Assembly (NCBI RefSeq): GCF_921293095.1 | Contig: NC_060256.1 | Location: 89,249,851-89,313,850 of the forward strand | Length of the DNA stretch: 64,000 bases | Reading direction: 5' to 3' | Source: Ischnura elegans | Lineage: Eukaryota > Arthropoda > Insecta > Odonata > Coenagrionidae | In this document: positions 44,231 to 58,000 of the stretch, piece after piece | Layout: the number at the start of each line of letters is the position of its first letter | Position numbering within the stretch: the stretch's first letter is position 1 | Notes under the pieces: model-generated | Seen by the model: only the letters and a program-made list of their open reading frames with translations | Database searches by the model: none | What the model was told of the DNA's origin: nothing | Position numbers and translations under genes: made by a program

Positions 44231-44814
44231 TTACGTCGTTAAATCTTTGAGATTGTGAAGCCCCAGACACAGGGAACTCCAATCGTCTGTCACCAGGTGG
44301 TTAAGGGAAAGACTCCACAAACAAGAAATCAGCATTCAAGAAACAATTGTCACAAATTTACGGGTTATTTTCAATCAATATCTATTAGAAGTACAAATAT
44401 TCAAAATCAGAATTACTACAGAAAACAACGATGATAACTAATGATCCCATAGGAAGCATTACCAAAAACTAAGTACAAGCTGTGTAATTTTGTAGAAATC
44501 ACCCATCTCACCCAAGACATCTATGCACCGCGAGCGCCGAAGCAAGAGAGACCTTGAGAGCTCCGAAACGTGTCAGGGTGGAGGGGAGGGAATTTGCAAA
44601 GAAGTGGAGGGGTAATAGGGCGATGTTCAAATTAGCTGCAAATCCGAGTAAATCTGCCATGTAGGCGCCCCTGTCGACTGGCACCACTGCAAAACGTCCG
44701 TCATCCAAGCCAGGGTTGGAGGGGGAGAACCGCGTACTGCCGAAATTTCTCTCCTCAATCTTCTGGGTTGGAGACATAACCAAGTGGGGTGATAGCTGGT
44801 AGAGGCATGTCATT

Positions 44815-45200
44815 GGAATTCATGGAGGGGAGAGACATAGTGGGATGAGGTGTTGGAGGGAGAGAGAATTGTGATAGTACAAGTGGAGTACTTCTCACTC
44901 CAAACTGCATACTTATGCCTCAGCACCCACTTCCCCTTGATTGCCAAGGAGTAGGTATTCCTCTGCTGTACTACCTATATAAGTCTTGATCTCCAGGTGG
45001 GCTGGCGTCGGAGGGCTTGCATCAGAGGGCTAGCGTCGTAGGGCAGCATCGTAGGACAGCGTTCGTAGGACAGAGTTGGGAGACAAGAGTTCCGAGACTT
45101 AGAGTCTCCGAGCCTTGATGCGAAAATCCTTAGCGCAAAAAGTACTTAGTGGGCACTGAAAGTTCACAAGTGGAGGAGAGCCTGATAGCATTTTATTCAA
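44815..45200 (+). other. LTR-like promoter stretch with short GC-rich direct repeats
   Basis: TATATAAG at 44976-44983 is followed by about five imperfect repeats of a gcgtcgtagggc-type unit (45002-45065). The arrangement is reminiscent of a solo LTR or a retroelement 5' leader. No second LTR, primer site or coding region was found, so this is only a suggestion. Confidence 0.3.
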
Positions 45201-48200
45201 TACTTTTTCCATCACCTGCCATTTTATATGATTGTTACAGGATTCCCAAGTTCAAATGCCCTGGATTTTTTCTGATAAAGCCCTCACTTCCCCTGACTTA
45301 GTAAGCACTTCCCTTTCAATCATTGCATTAAATTTTTGCTCACCTCGTCCAATCACACCTGTTATTCATATTTGCCCAGGTAATACACATAATTCTTCTT
45401 ATTCGGCTTATGTTGAGTAGATTGCAGTATGCTCACATTTTTTATGAGAAATACAAGGCAAAGCTGTAATAGAGGAAATTTTTCTGGGACAATAATAACC
45501 TAATATCCTCGGTGTAACATCTGCAGAGAGAGGGAGCTAGAGGGAGAAAAAAACTCACATTTTGAGCAGTAATAGAGAAAGAGGAATAAAGAAACGAGAC
45601 CAGCTAGTTAGGGAAAATAGCAACTAGTAGGGGGTAGGCCTTGTTGTTGTTATTGGCCAATACCACGGTCCTTCACTGCCTAAAGTGACCTTCACGTGCA
45701 CGACTTCAGTATCTAGTTGAGTCCTGATTATGTAGTATCGAGCCCTTATGATCCACCTCCACTATTCCTTTGTCAGCCATCCAGCTCCACTCTGGCACTC
45801 GACCACAATCAAAACTTGGTATATAACTACTATTCCTCAATTCACTTCTCATTAAGAGTTGCATTTTTCTTTGGACCCAATACTGAGGGCAAGAAGCCAT
45901 GTAAAATTTAGTGATCTTCCTCTTTTGCATCTGCGCACAAGTGTCAATCAGGACACAAGCGATTGTTAGCCTCTTGTCAGCATTGCCCATCGCAAGGGCC
46001 CAGCACCAACAATCCCTTCAGGGTTTGCCACCTGAGGTTCATTTCTGCAGGTCGAAGAACAAGGGGTCCCTCATGGAAAAATGGGTTACAGGCACGAAAC
46101 TAGGTAATTAGGTACTTAGATCCTAAGCCATGAGAGCACAGGAAATTGTGCAATTTGTCATGATACACAACCATCATACCAAATTTGAACAAAAGGAAAG
46201 GGATGTTAGAGTGTTCCTTGTCAGTTTCTAATGCAAAAGTATCAGCAGATGGGCATTTGAAAATTCGCAGAGATTTTTAGGTTTTCCACAAATAATTTCT
46301 AGTTTATTCCAGCAATGGGTGACTTGAATAGTCAAATACTTGAATAATGAAGTATTCATGATATTTGATGATTAATGAAGAAATTTGCCTCTAATATATG
46401 GCTTTGAATTTTTTGCAATATGTAATTGGTATTACTTGCATCACCAAAATCAATATTCCTATGTATTTTTATATTTTCTCTGAAATTTAATCAAACGATA
46501 CAACAAGATTGAATTTTTCAAACCCATCATAGATTATAAGGCTACCTAAATCAAATTGAACATTCTGAATCAAATTGTTTCAGCAGTGTACATTAAAAAG
46601 TACCTTGGATAACAAGAAACGTAGCAGGCAGCCACTGAAACGGGCGCAAAGTCATTGACCCATTCCATTTGTTTCAGATGTACAAGCAGTCTAATTGATA
46701 TATACTGCATTTACTCTGTCGACGTCTATCAATAGATATGTAGATAGATATGCAGAATAAAATATGTACTCCAACACCTAGAAAAATGAGATATTTTTGT
46801 CAAGAGTCCAGAGATTTCATGAGACATTAAATTATTAAATATTTGATTGATATTCTCGGAAAAATTTATTATTTGAGCTGTTTATTTGAATTTGGAAAGA
46901 AAAGCATTCCACTAGTTTTTCCATGAAGAATGTTGATATTTTTGTTGTACCTGTTAATTACATGAAAATGCTTGACATTATTTTCAGATGATTACACCTA
47001 TGGTTTATTTTAAAGGGGAGGAAAATAAACAAAAACAGCATAGTAAAAAGCTTTAATTAGTTTGAGAGAAAAGCACATGACTACCCTTTCTCCAATTTAA
47101 ATAGCATTATGTTGGCACTTAGGAGCAACATTATATTGACATAACCGCCATACATTTCCATTTGCATCAATAAACAAGGATCAAAAATTAAATAGACTGA
47201 AGTAATTGACATTTTTCAGCGTTAATTGCAGAGGGAGGTTGAAATTAAAAGAAACCAAATTCCATTATCTAGAAACTCCAATAACATTGCACTCTAGGCT
47301 GTAAGAGGAATGCTAAAATAAATGTGACAACAAAAGGGAAATCTGATTATGCAGCTTAAAGTGAAGGTATTCTCACAAGAGTTTGACTCTATAAACTAAT
47401 TTAAATGTGATTACAACCTGTAACCTTAAAACAGTATTTTTTCAATCATCCTAGAATTGTTTTTAAATGTACCACACATTTTATATAATTTACTGATTTC
47501 TATACTCATATGCTAGTGCATTAGCTCAACACCTCATCTCTATATAATACTTAATGACATACCTCATATCTGAATCAATGCACTCATTGCTTTCTGATCC
47601 TTAGAAAAATAAATTATTATAATTACATCCCCTAAATATGGACTTCAGGTAATTTGTAAAAACGGCTATTAAACGGCAGTTATTGTTGCTGCTCTTTATG
47701 GTATTAAACTCATTCATTTTTTTAAGATTAGATTAGATTTTTTAAGATATATATTCTGGAAATTATTCCAGCATTTTTTTTATCCCCTGCATTGCCATTA
47801 ATCCCATCCTGGTTTGCGTGTTTAGTCCACATGTGATAAATAGCCCAATAATGGACCTCTTACATTCAGAAATTCCAAACCAGTCAGTAAGCCACATATA
47901 CAACATTTCGTAAATGTTCATTCATTACCTACAATGGTAAATATCTCCAATTAACCTGGTGTACAATATTGTTTTCATGTTTGTTGTTTAAATTATGTAA
48001 AAGAGACTTACGGAAAATATTACATTTGCATATATTCTTGTAGACTGCTCATTAAAATCCACATTATGCACTGATCTAACCAACCAGTACACGAATTTAT
48101 GGGTGAATAGTAAAAGAAAAGTATAAAAACAGAATAAATAACATTTTTAATTGGAAATAAGCTCAACATGTCCACACAATCATCAATCAACAAAATATAT

Positions 48201-49207
48201 ACATCCCAAAAGGAGGAGAGACAGAGATCAAAATGCAAAAATTATTCATGGGAAAATAGATTTAGATAGAAAATTTCAAAAGCAAAGGTGTAACTCAAAA
48301 TTGTATCATTTGTCACGACAATGGGGAGTCATATAATTGAAATTATGTAATTAAATCAGCAGGTGCATCAAATTTTTTAAATAACATTTCACTCATCTCT
48401 ATTTCGCTGGCCACAATGATAAAATAACTAAATAGAGCAATAGAGGTTATTCCCTGAGAAAATAAAATATTAACAATGAGCTGATGACTTTGAATTCAAA
48501 TATTGAGATACTGCTATCACACACACTTTTCTCTTAGATAAATATATAGGAACATTTCTTTTGAACATTATAGGCACATTTATATACAGACAAAATTTTC
48601 ACCTGTTAAATGTTTATATCACTGTATCTCACATGATAAAAGAGTGAAACACTTCCCTGGAGATGTCTTCATGATTCAACTTCACTGTAAGCAACACTGT
48701 TCTGCAAATGTCAAAATAAAATTTCCATTATCACATTCTAGTCTTCTAGCCCACTTGCAGAAAACAAAGGAGCAGAATTTGAAGCAATAGCACACACTGA
48801 CTACAAAGATGATTCTGACATAAGTCCTATATGAATGTGCAATCAATTATCCAAGGTGAAACATCAATGCTAAAATTAATCAAGCATCACGCAATAAAAC
48901 AAGTTAAAAGCTTGCAAAAATATATATGAATCATGTTCAAGGGTTTGGGTGGAAAAAATAAAACCTTAGAAGAAAAAATTGCAACATGTTCTTCATGCTT
49001 ATCACAGAAAAAAACAACCAGTATTTTACAGCAAGGCATAACCAGTATTTCACATAAAAGTTCTTGCAAAAATAAAGCACATCATGCGACTAAGGTATGA
49101 ACGCAAACAGAAGTTTTGATCTTCAATGAACTTAACAATTATGGTTTTTACTAGAGATGGGTCGGATAGCAGATTTCTCAAACTCGAATATCGAATTTGA
49201 ATATTAA

Positions 49208-49989
49208 CCCTTTCGTGCCGAATGCCTCACCTGTGCGGCGAGGATTTTCTTCCCTAAACAACAAATGCCACACCAGTGCGTCCTGAATGTTCTTACCCTA
49301 ACCAACGGATGCCGTGCCTGTGCGGCACAGGCCGAAAAAAGTGACTGTCGCGGACACAATAGACCCACGGACGCAGTCGCCCCTCACGATCCGCCTTAGC
49401 GCGAGCCCAGTCCCATCTTCAGCCGCTCTGGTCGACCCTTTCCTATCCTCTCCACGCGGTCAACTACTGTTATTTGCAGTGTGTTTTCCAAAAAAATATT
49501 TGTTGCTTACTTTTGAAATTCAATGCTAGAAATGTATTCATCTTTTTTTGCTCACCACATGGAAATTTCAAACAAAATTCTAACGTTAATCTCAACGGAG
49601 TTATAGAACAACTAGTAAATACATAAAATCCGTCTAAATAACGTTAGAACTTCGTTTAAAATTTCTGCACGCTCAGAAAAAAACACAAAATTCGTTTTGA
49701 ATGTAAAAAAATCAGTGCGAGCAACAAATATTTTCATATATTTTGCATTAACATTTTAGCCAGTTGACCGCGAACTCGTGCTAGGAAGGGGCTTTTAATC
49801 CTTCTAGGGTCTGGGACAGAGGCCGAGGAAAGGGATGGGCGCCGTCTGAGTTGGGTCCAAAAATAGTTAGGGAGGGAACCACTGCCTTCAGTTGACGCAA
49901 AAATGCTTCGTACAAGGTAAGTAAAGAAAACTTTCAAGAGACTCGTATTGAGGAAGAATTTCCCTGAACCAAGGTCCGGCGCAAAAGGG
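49208..49989. mobile_element. piggyBac-like MITE at TTAA, 782 bp
   Basis: It starts CCCTTTCGTGCCG and ends CGGCGCAAAAGGG, with TTAA on both sides (49204-49207 and 49990-49993). The unit near the left end repeats the phrase ccgtgcctgtgcggc. No open transposase is present. Confidence 0.82.
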
Positions 49990-50038
49990 TTAAATCATTG
50001 CTCGAATACCTCGAATTTCCAATACCTCGAATACTAAA

Positions 50039-51480
50039 CGATGAATGCGGGAATGTTTGACACGGTTGCCTATGCAGCAGGAAACACAAGATTTTGGGGA
50101 GTAATTTTGATTTCCTTTAATGGATTCGAACAGGAATTTAGCTGATTAATGGAATATTTTAATTTTATGGAAACAATTGGGCATATAATTGATTCAACTA
50201 ACATCTCTTTCAAATATTCTAAGGGGACAAACCACCTCGCGAAGAATGATTGCATGCCGTCTCGGCATTTACACTGCTACGATGGATTTGTCTGATGCAT
50301 ACATTCTTATCTACCAAACGCCATATCATCGGTGCGCCCATCTGATACTCGGCTTCATCCAACTTCTTATTTTCAACAGATAGCTCGCTTTACCCTCACT
50401 CCCACTGTCAAGTGCTAGTGGACAATCCGAGGCGTTTTACAAAAATACACGCGCTTCTCCACCGGATTTTCTTCGATTATTTTCAGTCCATCTTTGGAAG
50501 TTCTCACGAGATAAGAAGATGAATTCGAATTGCTATCAGGGAGAAACCAAATATCCTGAGAAAATATCCCTTCGTCTGTGACTGTAACAATAGAGATTTA
50601 TAGCACAACTCATAAATTGCAACTTGATATATGTTTTCAGAAAAAAATACCGCATCAACTTCTGAGAAACTCTGCTGCTCATATTGAGTCTTCCCAGAAT
50701 GCTAAGTCTCCGTCGTATTTTGACATTTATTTCCTTGGGTAAAATGCTTTAATAAAGTCACAAACACGTCGTGTTTGGTCTTATCCTTTTTTAAATTAGC
50801 GCACATTACTAATATTTCAATCCAATAAAGGTGTAATATCAATTGCCGAAAGTCATTGTTAGACACCTTTTGGGCTAATAGGTGATTCATGCAGCAGTTG
50901 ACCTCCAGAAACTGGGAACTTAGAAGCAGGTAGGCTGAAAAAGGCCAGTGGGTGAGAAAAAGGGGGGCGCAAAACACGTTTCTATTGTTCTCGCGTAACT
51001 TGATATTTTTTCGAAGCTAAGGTCTTTGAAATATGATCCCTGCGCGAGCTGGGAGCTTTTTTTTATTTCTGAGAAGAGGAAAGCCTCAGAGGGGGGGCTA
51101 GTGCTGAATGGAGGGGGATAGCGGATCTTGGGAAATGCGCTAATGTAACTATCCCATGGTACTCATGCAGCAGTTGACCTCCAGAAATGGGGAACTTCGA
51201 AGCAGGTAGACAGAAAAAGGTCAGTGGGGGAGAAAGGGGGTAGGGTGAAACATGATTCTATTATTCTCCGGTAACTTGATATTTTCTTTTGAAGCTTTTG
51301 ATTTATGGTCTTCGTAATACGAACCCTGCACCAGCTGGGGCCTTTTGTTTGATTTCGGAGAGGAGGAAAGCATCGGAGGAGGGGTCGAGGGCTGATGGAT
51401 GGATGGGGTAGCGTATTTTGGGAATTGTGCTACGCAGTTACTATCCCACGGCACTGAGGTTCTCCTGGTGGGGGGAATTG
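50039..51480. mobile_element. Truncated copy of the 12356-15297 pogo-like family
   Basis: It begins within the subterminal repeat gatgaatgcgggaatgtttg and follows the 12356 element collinearly through the point where that copy carries the 13649-14655 insertion, here uninterrupted at about 50810-50820. A second partial repeat of the cagcagttgacctccagaa region follows at 51165. Both termini are missing. Confidence 0.7.
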
Positions 51481-52069
51481 GGTATTTTCGGATTTTTTCA
51501 CCCGATCAATTTCGGTTCCCCACGTCGAACTCTTTTCACCGCTCTAATCCACGAATTTGATGTAATTCCTCAACTTGCCTAAAACGGCGCTGCGTGCACT
51601 AAACGACTACAGTTCTCTACAATTTTCCGAGTCAACTACCAATGACGTGCGTGCGACAGTGTATGATGCGAAATTCAAAGTATTCGAGACAGTACCTTTA
51701 GCATAACTATTCGAGACCTCGAATATCTAATACTTTCTAGTACTCGAGGTATTCGAGTATTTACGGATACTATTCGCACATCTCTAGTTTTTACAAAATA
51801 TGATGGAAAAATTAGAATTATCTCCATGCATCATAGGATAAGAATACAGCATATATGTATTTATAGTTTGCTAATATTGCAACCAAATGCTTCTGCTTGC
51901 TTTCAATTGCCACAAATCAATCTTTCAAATAAGAATCACATCATATTATTTATACCCAGAGAAGTATGTACTTGAGTTACCAGTGAGAAAAGAGAGCACA
52001 ATCTAATAACTTATGAGAATTAATTTCACAGTGCCAGAACACACTTCCAGTTTCCTTTCTCTGTGACCA

Positions 52070-55000
52070 TCAGAAAACCATATGAGATGGTGTCGCAAGT
52101 TTCTTAGCTTTGGCTGGACATAACGATATAAAAAGATGCCACAGCAACAAATAATAAAATTGCATAACAATGATAGCTAGAAACCACAATAAAAAGGACA
52201 TCATTAAAGAAGTACTTTTCCATCGTGAGGCATTGGAATGGAAGAACACCATTGCTTTCATATCACCATCATCATGCCAACACAAACTGTGAAGTGTAAA
52301 TTGCCAACAATTTTTTGGGGGTGAAATAATTGTGTGTTAAAATGAAGGTTAGATTAGCAATAATATGCATTTTTACATGCAGTTTGGATGCACTACTATC
52401 AAATTTGTGAATGATGAATTAACAAGCTCAGAGAACAGAATTCATGATTTATATTGCAACTTCTTACCTTTATTTCCAGCTGCACTTCCTTCCAAGTGTA
52501 AGAGAGAGATAAATGCTTTGGCATTCTCAGCCCTATCTAGCCAACTTTTAATCTGCAAGAAGAATGGAAAAATATCGTGAAATTATGAGAAGAAATAGAC
52601 TCATTTTATAGAAAAACTAAGATAAAAATTAGGGGCACAAGAGGAGCTAAAATCATCACGTTGGATAGCAAGCTAGGGTAATTGCTGGAAATTACTAACT
52701 GTAAATAGCAGACACCAGTCACTGACTGAACACATAAAATATTAATCCACATCCAATCCTGCCTCGTATCATAGGTTAAAGACCGCAGAGTGCAGTGGCT
52801 AGAAGATAAACCTATCAGTGACCCACCAGTGAGTTATGATGAGGTACTCCGATGACCCACCGTAGGGTCCCACAAAAGTCTAAACCCACGATGGGAGTTA
52901 TAAAGCCATCTCTGTCCAAAAACAAGCAGTTGATACCATGCTCCAAATTCTAATACGTAACCTTGGAAAACAAAGCCCATATACATAACTCTAACATCTA
53001 TTTACATCTTATCCTGTGTTTGTTTTAGCAGAAAATATCCCGATAAATTTACTGCTAGAGTAAATAAAGAGATACCCAGGATCAAATGACTTGAAGGCAA
53101 CTAGTTAGGAATGGTGACCCCTAACAAGAATACCAGCAGAGAAAGAAGAAGATAGTCTCATATTTTAGATAGCTTCAGGGACTCATTGAGAGCATTCTTC
53201 ACCTGATCACAGGTCTTTTTAGTGGCGATGATGTCATTGTACTCATATTCCCCCTCTTTCACATACTTCAGCAAACTTTCTTTGCAGGCTAGCACCTGGC
53301 TATGACTCAAGCTATCATTAATACCTTTGTTTCTGCTTCCACTTCCACCACTGTCTTCACTTACACCAATCCCTTCCTCTCGCGTTCGACCTTGACTGGT
53401 CGCAGCTAAAATATGCCTGAGTGCAATACTTTGCTTTTGCAATAATTGTGCATTTTCAAAATGAAAAATTCATTGAAAACTTGTTGATAACATTTACTTC
53501 ATTTAAAAATTGTTTACCCATAAAGACACTTTAAAATTTATCTCCAGTTTTTTTTGCCACTCATTGCCTTCTGCAATACCAGAGCAAACATCTAGGTAAA
53601 CTGAAACATTCCTTGTAAGCAATTACAGAAAATAATTAGGCCTTACAAAGGAATTCTGATGGAAATAATAAGCCTTGAGTATCCTCGCATTAAAATATGA
53701 CAATCCCGGTGTTTTTGCATCTGATTTTATTTCTTGTTAAGATTCTAGATAACATTGAAGGAGAGTGAAACCAGATCAGGGATAATCCACAACACAGATA
53801 ATTATCTGTACATGGATAGTTGGAAGCTTACTTTATTTGGAACCGAGTGTAATGGCAGGTGTAATTTCACCTAGTAATGGAAAAATGGGGATTGAGCTTC
53901 TACGGCCTCGAAAGATTAAAGAAGAAAAGGAATTTCTCAATTGGTCGTATAATTCTCCCTGCTCGTCTTGCGTGTGTTTTCCTCGTCCCCTTGCCGACCC
54001 CCCGACGACGCTCTTTTGGAGCAAATCTTTTTTCTCCCGGAACATTGAAGCCATCCACAGGTGAGTGAATGTGTGAGTGATTTCTTATTGAGTGCAAGTG
54101 TTTCTACGGATCACTGGCTGTCTTTAACAGGCCCATCCTGTGAAGATTCCCGGTTTTTTGTGGAGCAAGAATCCTTAGCGGAGGTCCCTACAGCCCCCAC
54201 AAAGGATCTTGTAGTGTATGTTTGTATTAGTGATTGTGTGAGTGTGTGTGTTTTTTGGGCTTTCCGGTTGAGAGGCTGGTGTTTGGTCCCTGTGGGGAAT
54301 TTCTCCCCCTTCCCGCACACCAACGCAGTAAAATTTTTTCGACTTGCAAGGTGGACGAGCAGGGAGAATTATACGGCCAATTGAGAAATTCCTTTTCTTC
54401 TTTAATCACCTAGTAATACAAAAAAATTATCGGCAAAGCTAAAGCCATTCACCAGCGATACTTGGGAGTGGACGAATTATTCAATACATGCCTGTTGATG
54501 AAGAAGTTCCCTCCTGGGTCCTTGAGGCTCCTTGCTGAGTATAGGGATCATGATGTTCAGAGCTGACTCAAATTTCTCCAATGCATGGTGGTACTGTCCC
54601 TCCAAAAGATACTGCTCTGCACATTTCCCAATGTCCAATGCAGTGGCGAGCAAAGGGGTGACAGTGGCCATGTGCTCTGCAAGTAGGAGAGGACAAAAGT
54701 TGCAACCAAGGTGAGAAAGAGGAGATATCCTTTTGGTGAATTATTTTCAACAACAAATGGGACACACATTCATTTGATCCCACAATCATAATTCATCAAA
54801 ATAATTCTGAAGATGAAAGGGACAGATAAGCCAGGGGGCATCTGGTAGTAGGTTGGCAATCGGTGAGGATCCCGAGCTAAGGGGGCCTCCACAATGCTCG
54901 CGTCTATCGTGAAGCATACATTAAAGGTGAAATACAAAAAGACTCAAAATGGTTTTAAACTGATACATAGATTTTTACTGAATACTGATACAAAATATCA

Positions 55001-58000
55001 CATTGTCTGTTGCTTAAAATCTTAAATACATACTAGAGTAAGAACTCAAACAGTAAAACTTTGAGTATTCCACTTAGACTCAAAGTTAAACTGGACCCCA
55101 CACATTTCAGAGGTCAAAAAACAAAACTTTGGACCACAATGGCCAAACAATCAGTGCTGTGAACCCAAGGAAAATTTCCATGAGAATTAAGAAACGTGGA
55201 TAGTCTCATAATTTGCAGTCTGCATAAGGGCCTGCAAACCTAATGGCCAGTGGTTTTTTATTTACAGTCCAAAGTATTTTTTCCCATGGCTATTTATACT
55301 AATAAAATACATTCTAAAACTAACATAGCACATTCTGAATGACATATTCTGAGTGGTACGTTAAAATATCAAGCATATAAATATAAATTAAAGAATGAGT
55401 TAATATCATCTATGGAATTTCAGATAAAATATATTTTTAAAATGTTTTTGTTGTTTATCCCTGACATTACATAACTTTCTAGATAATGAAATTCCTTGAA
55501 TTCCCATACACGATGAAACTCCATGACTTTCCAGGTTTTCCAGAAGTAAGGCCACCCAGTTAATCATTGATTTTTTGTTTCCAAGACAGAGGGGAAAAAT
55601 GAAAATTGGCCTCATTTTCCATGTAGTGGATTGAGCTGAAATTTTTGATGGCTGAGCAGTATGACTGCTGATAGACTTCAAATGACTGAATTAAGCACTT
55701 AAGTCACCCATTTGCCATTATATACGAGGTTTACAACAACCACTAACCCAGCTTAGGTAAGGTGGAAGAAGAAGCAATTACATCATGCATCACAGCTCTT
55801 GCCACATTGCTGCCACCAGCTGAGTCTGGCCCATTCAGGAGCAGTTTCAAGTCTTCTGCCCTGTTGATGTATTCATCCACTTTGGCCTTCAACGCCATTC
55901 TCTTCTGAGCGTCTACTTCCGCTAACAAGGAGAGAAATTAATAAAGCATAAATAGTTACATCATCCATGAAAAAAGCAACGTTCTCAAAGGGAATATTTA
56001 ACCCAAAAACATCAAGAATTCCACTTGCCCTTCAACGGGCAAGGAGATCAAATTGATTCCCCTGAGTTATTGACATAGTCTATTATGTTGATCTAGGCCT
56101 AACATTTACACCTATTTTATCATAGCCTAATTAATGGGAAACCCTCAATGCCATTACCAACAGCTGGCCTAGAGGAATTCATCTTTAATACTGTTACAAT
56201 TGCATTGATTTTTATGCAAATACTCTCAAGAGTGAGTTTGTTTCGTGAGATCGTTTTCACAACAGCTTAGAAGTCTCCATTTCAAACTATAGGAACGCTA
56301 TGCCCATCCTGTCCAAACGCAACCTGCAAAACACCCCCGTACGGCAAACCCTCATCCTCATCCAGTCAAATTCGTTACACGGAGGTTTTAATACACTACT
56401 TGACACGTAGTTTTTTTTTAAGTCAAAAGGATGGTAGTGCTGAATTTTTGACTGATTAGCCTGTAACTGAGACCATAAGGACCAGGGTTGGTCAGCTACC
56501 ATGAATGACCGTGACCCATCATTTTGATCGATATTAAGTACTCATGACACTAAAGGGTCATAGATGATTACTCCAAATCATGATCTCTAATTCAATGATT
56601 TGCATTGAAATAATTATTGAGATTTGATAAACGTGTATTCCAAAGTAGCAAAAGATATAATACTGAGTTAGTATTAACCTAAACGAAGGATGTAATCTTT
56701 CGAAGAAAAAGGAATGCAACTCTAACACCGTAAATGGTGTTGTATATAATTGTATCACACAATGTATTTACTTTAGGCATGTGAATTGACCATAGTTCAC
56801 TAATTGCTCACATAACAAATAACAGAAAAGTAATTCTTTTTACTATAAGAAATTGTCCTTCAGATCAATGTCGTGGGATATATTTCAGTGGTTCATCCTC
56901 CTTTCTCATTCATCTCCATGGGTCAAGTTCATAGTAGTGATTTAGCTCTTCAAATCATTATAATTAGAGCATAGCTTATCACATTTAAGGCTACATTCAT
57001 TCATAATATTTTTGTAACAAGCGTGATATTGTAAAAAAAAACCGCCGTGTTGTATGTTTAAATAAATAAATCAAAATTAACAATGTGGTGAGGTGAGGAG
57101 GCAATAATGGTAGTGAGGGATGCAGAAAGAAAAACTAAGAGAGTCGTGTATTGAGAGAGAACTAAGAGATAGACGTGTTCTAAAAAGATCGGGCGAAAAG
57201 CTATCGTAGTATAGTGTATTGAGAGAACTTAAAGAGAGACGTGTTCTAAAAAGATCGGCAGAAAGAAGAAAAGGACGCAAAGAAAAAGGAGGCGCCTACG
57301 AGAGAGAAAGATCGCAGAGGAAGAGATACTCAAGTCAGTTCGTAAAAATCTTTTGCCTTTTACCAAAGATTTCCGTGGCGGGAGTTCAGTTGTATGTATA
57401 AACAATTTTTGATTATGCCCATTGGAACAGAAAGGGAAATTACGTAATATATATGTATAATATCAGATTATTAATTGGGCCCAATTAGTCTTCTTTACGA
57501 CATATTGAATATTATTTGTAAAAAGTGATTTTGGTGCATGTTATTTCTTAATTAAGTGTATTTCTGTACCCCAGGGTAACACAAAATAAGAAGTGGAAGG
57601 TGAGTTTCGTTACAATATACAAGCACTAAAACCAAGCATTAAGGATATTAATCTCTCATTTCACAACAAGGTACCTACTCCTTAACGAATATATACATTG
57701 CCACAACCTAGGTATTACCAGCTCTCTCTGCCATGTTAAGAATTGGCAGGTGTTATTGAATTCATTCAAAAGTTACAGGATCGCCCTAACTGTGCCAAAG
57801 TCAATATCTTGACAGAAGCTTCTTAATTTCAGCAATGACAGGCTTATAATGCAAAGAGGCTCTAAGCCTTCATCTTTAATGACATATATGTATCTAAAAT
57901 AATCCGAACACTCATTCTTTTTAGCGTTAAGTTTCGATTCTGCTTTAAAGCTCAATAAGGCATGAAACTAGAAACCAAATCAACCCATACCTAATATGTA

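Larger units (their letters stand above)
49152..51786. mobile_element. hAT-type element with 8-bp duplication and two nested elements
   Basis: The ends TAGAGATGGGTCGGATAG and CTATTCGCACATCTCTA are inverted. GTTTTTAC flanks both sides (49144-49151 and 51787-51794). Inside are a piggyBac-like MITE (49208-49989) and a truncated copy of the 12356 pogo-like family (about 50039-51480). No transposase was recognised. Confidence 0.88.
41841..52069. other. Gap between the convergent SEL1L and ULK3 ends
   Basis: It holds the composite hAT element 42295-43906, an internal fragment of the CTCTCGTTAATA pogo family (about 43970-44230), an LTR-like stretch with a TATA box (about 44815-45200), and the nested hAT element 49152-51786. 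The stretch 45200-49150 is AT-rich without an identified repeat or gene. Part of it nearest ULK3 may be its 3' untranslated region, since several AATAAA sites lie on the minus strand. Confidence 0.7.
52553..54491 (-). other. ULK3 intron 7, GC-AG, with an ORF and a foldback inside
   Basis: On the minus strand it begins GCATGT and ends TTGCAG. Inside lie a possible alternative last exon (53158-53405) and an inverted-repeat element (53867-54417). Outside these, nothing is recognised. Confidence 0.8.

Noticed and set aside
44508-44813. Minus-strand 101-codon frame
   Set aside because: No recognised domain; it sits next to the LTR-like stretch and may be repeat sequence.
45706-45990. Minus-strand 94-codon frame with segment VPEWSWMADKGIVEVDHKG
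   Set aside because: It looks somewhat protein-like, but I found no family, start context or neighbouring exons.
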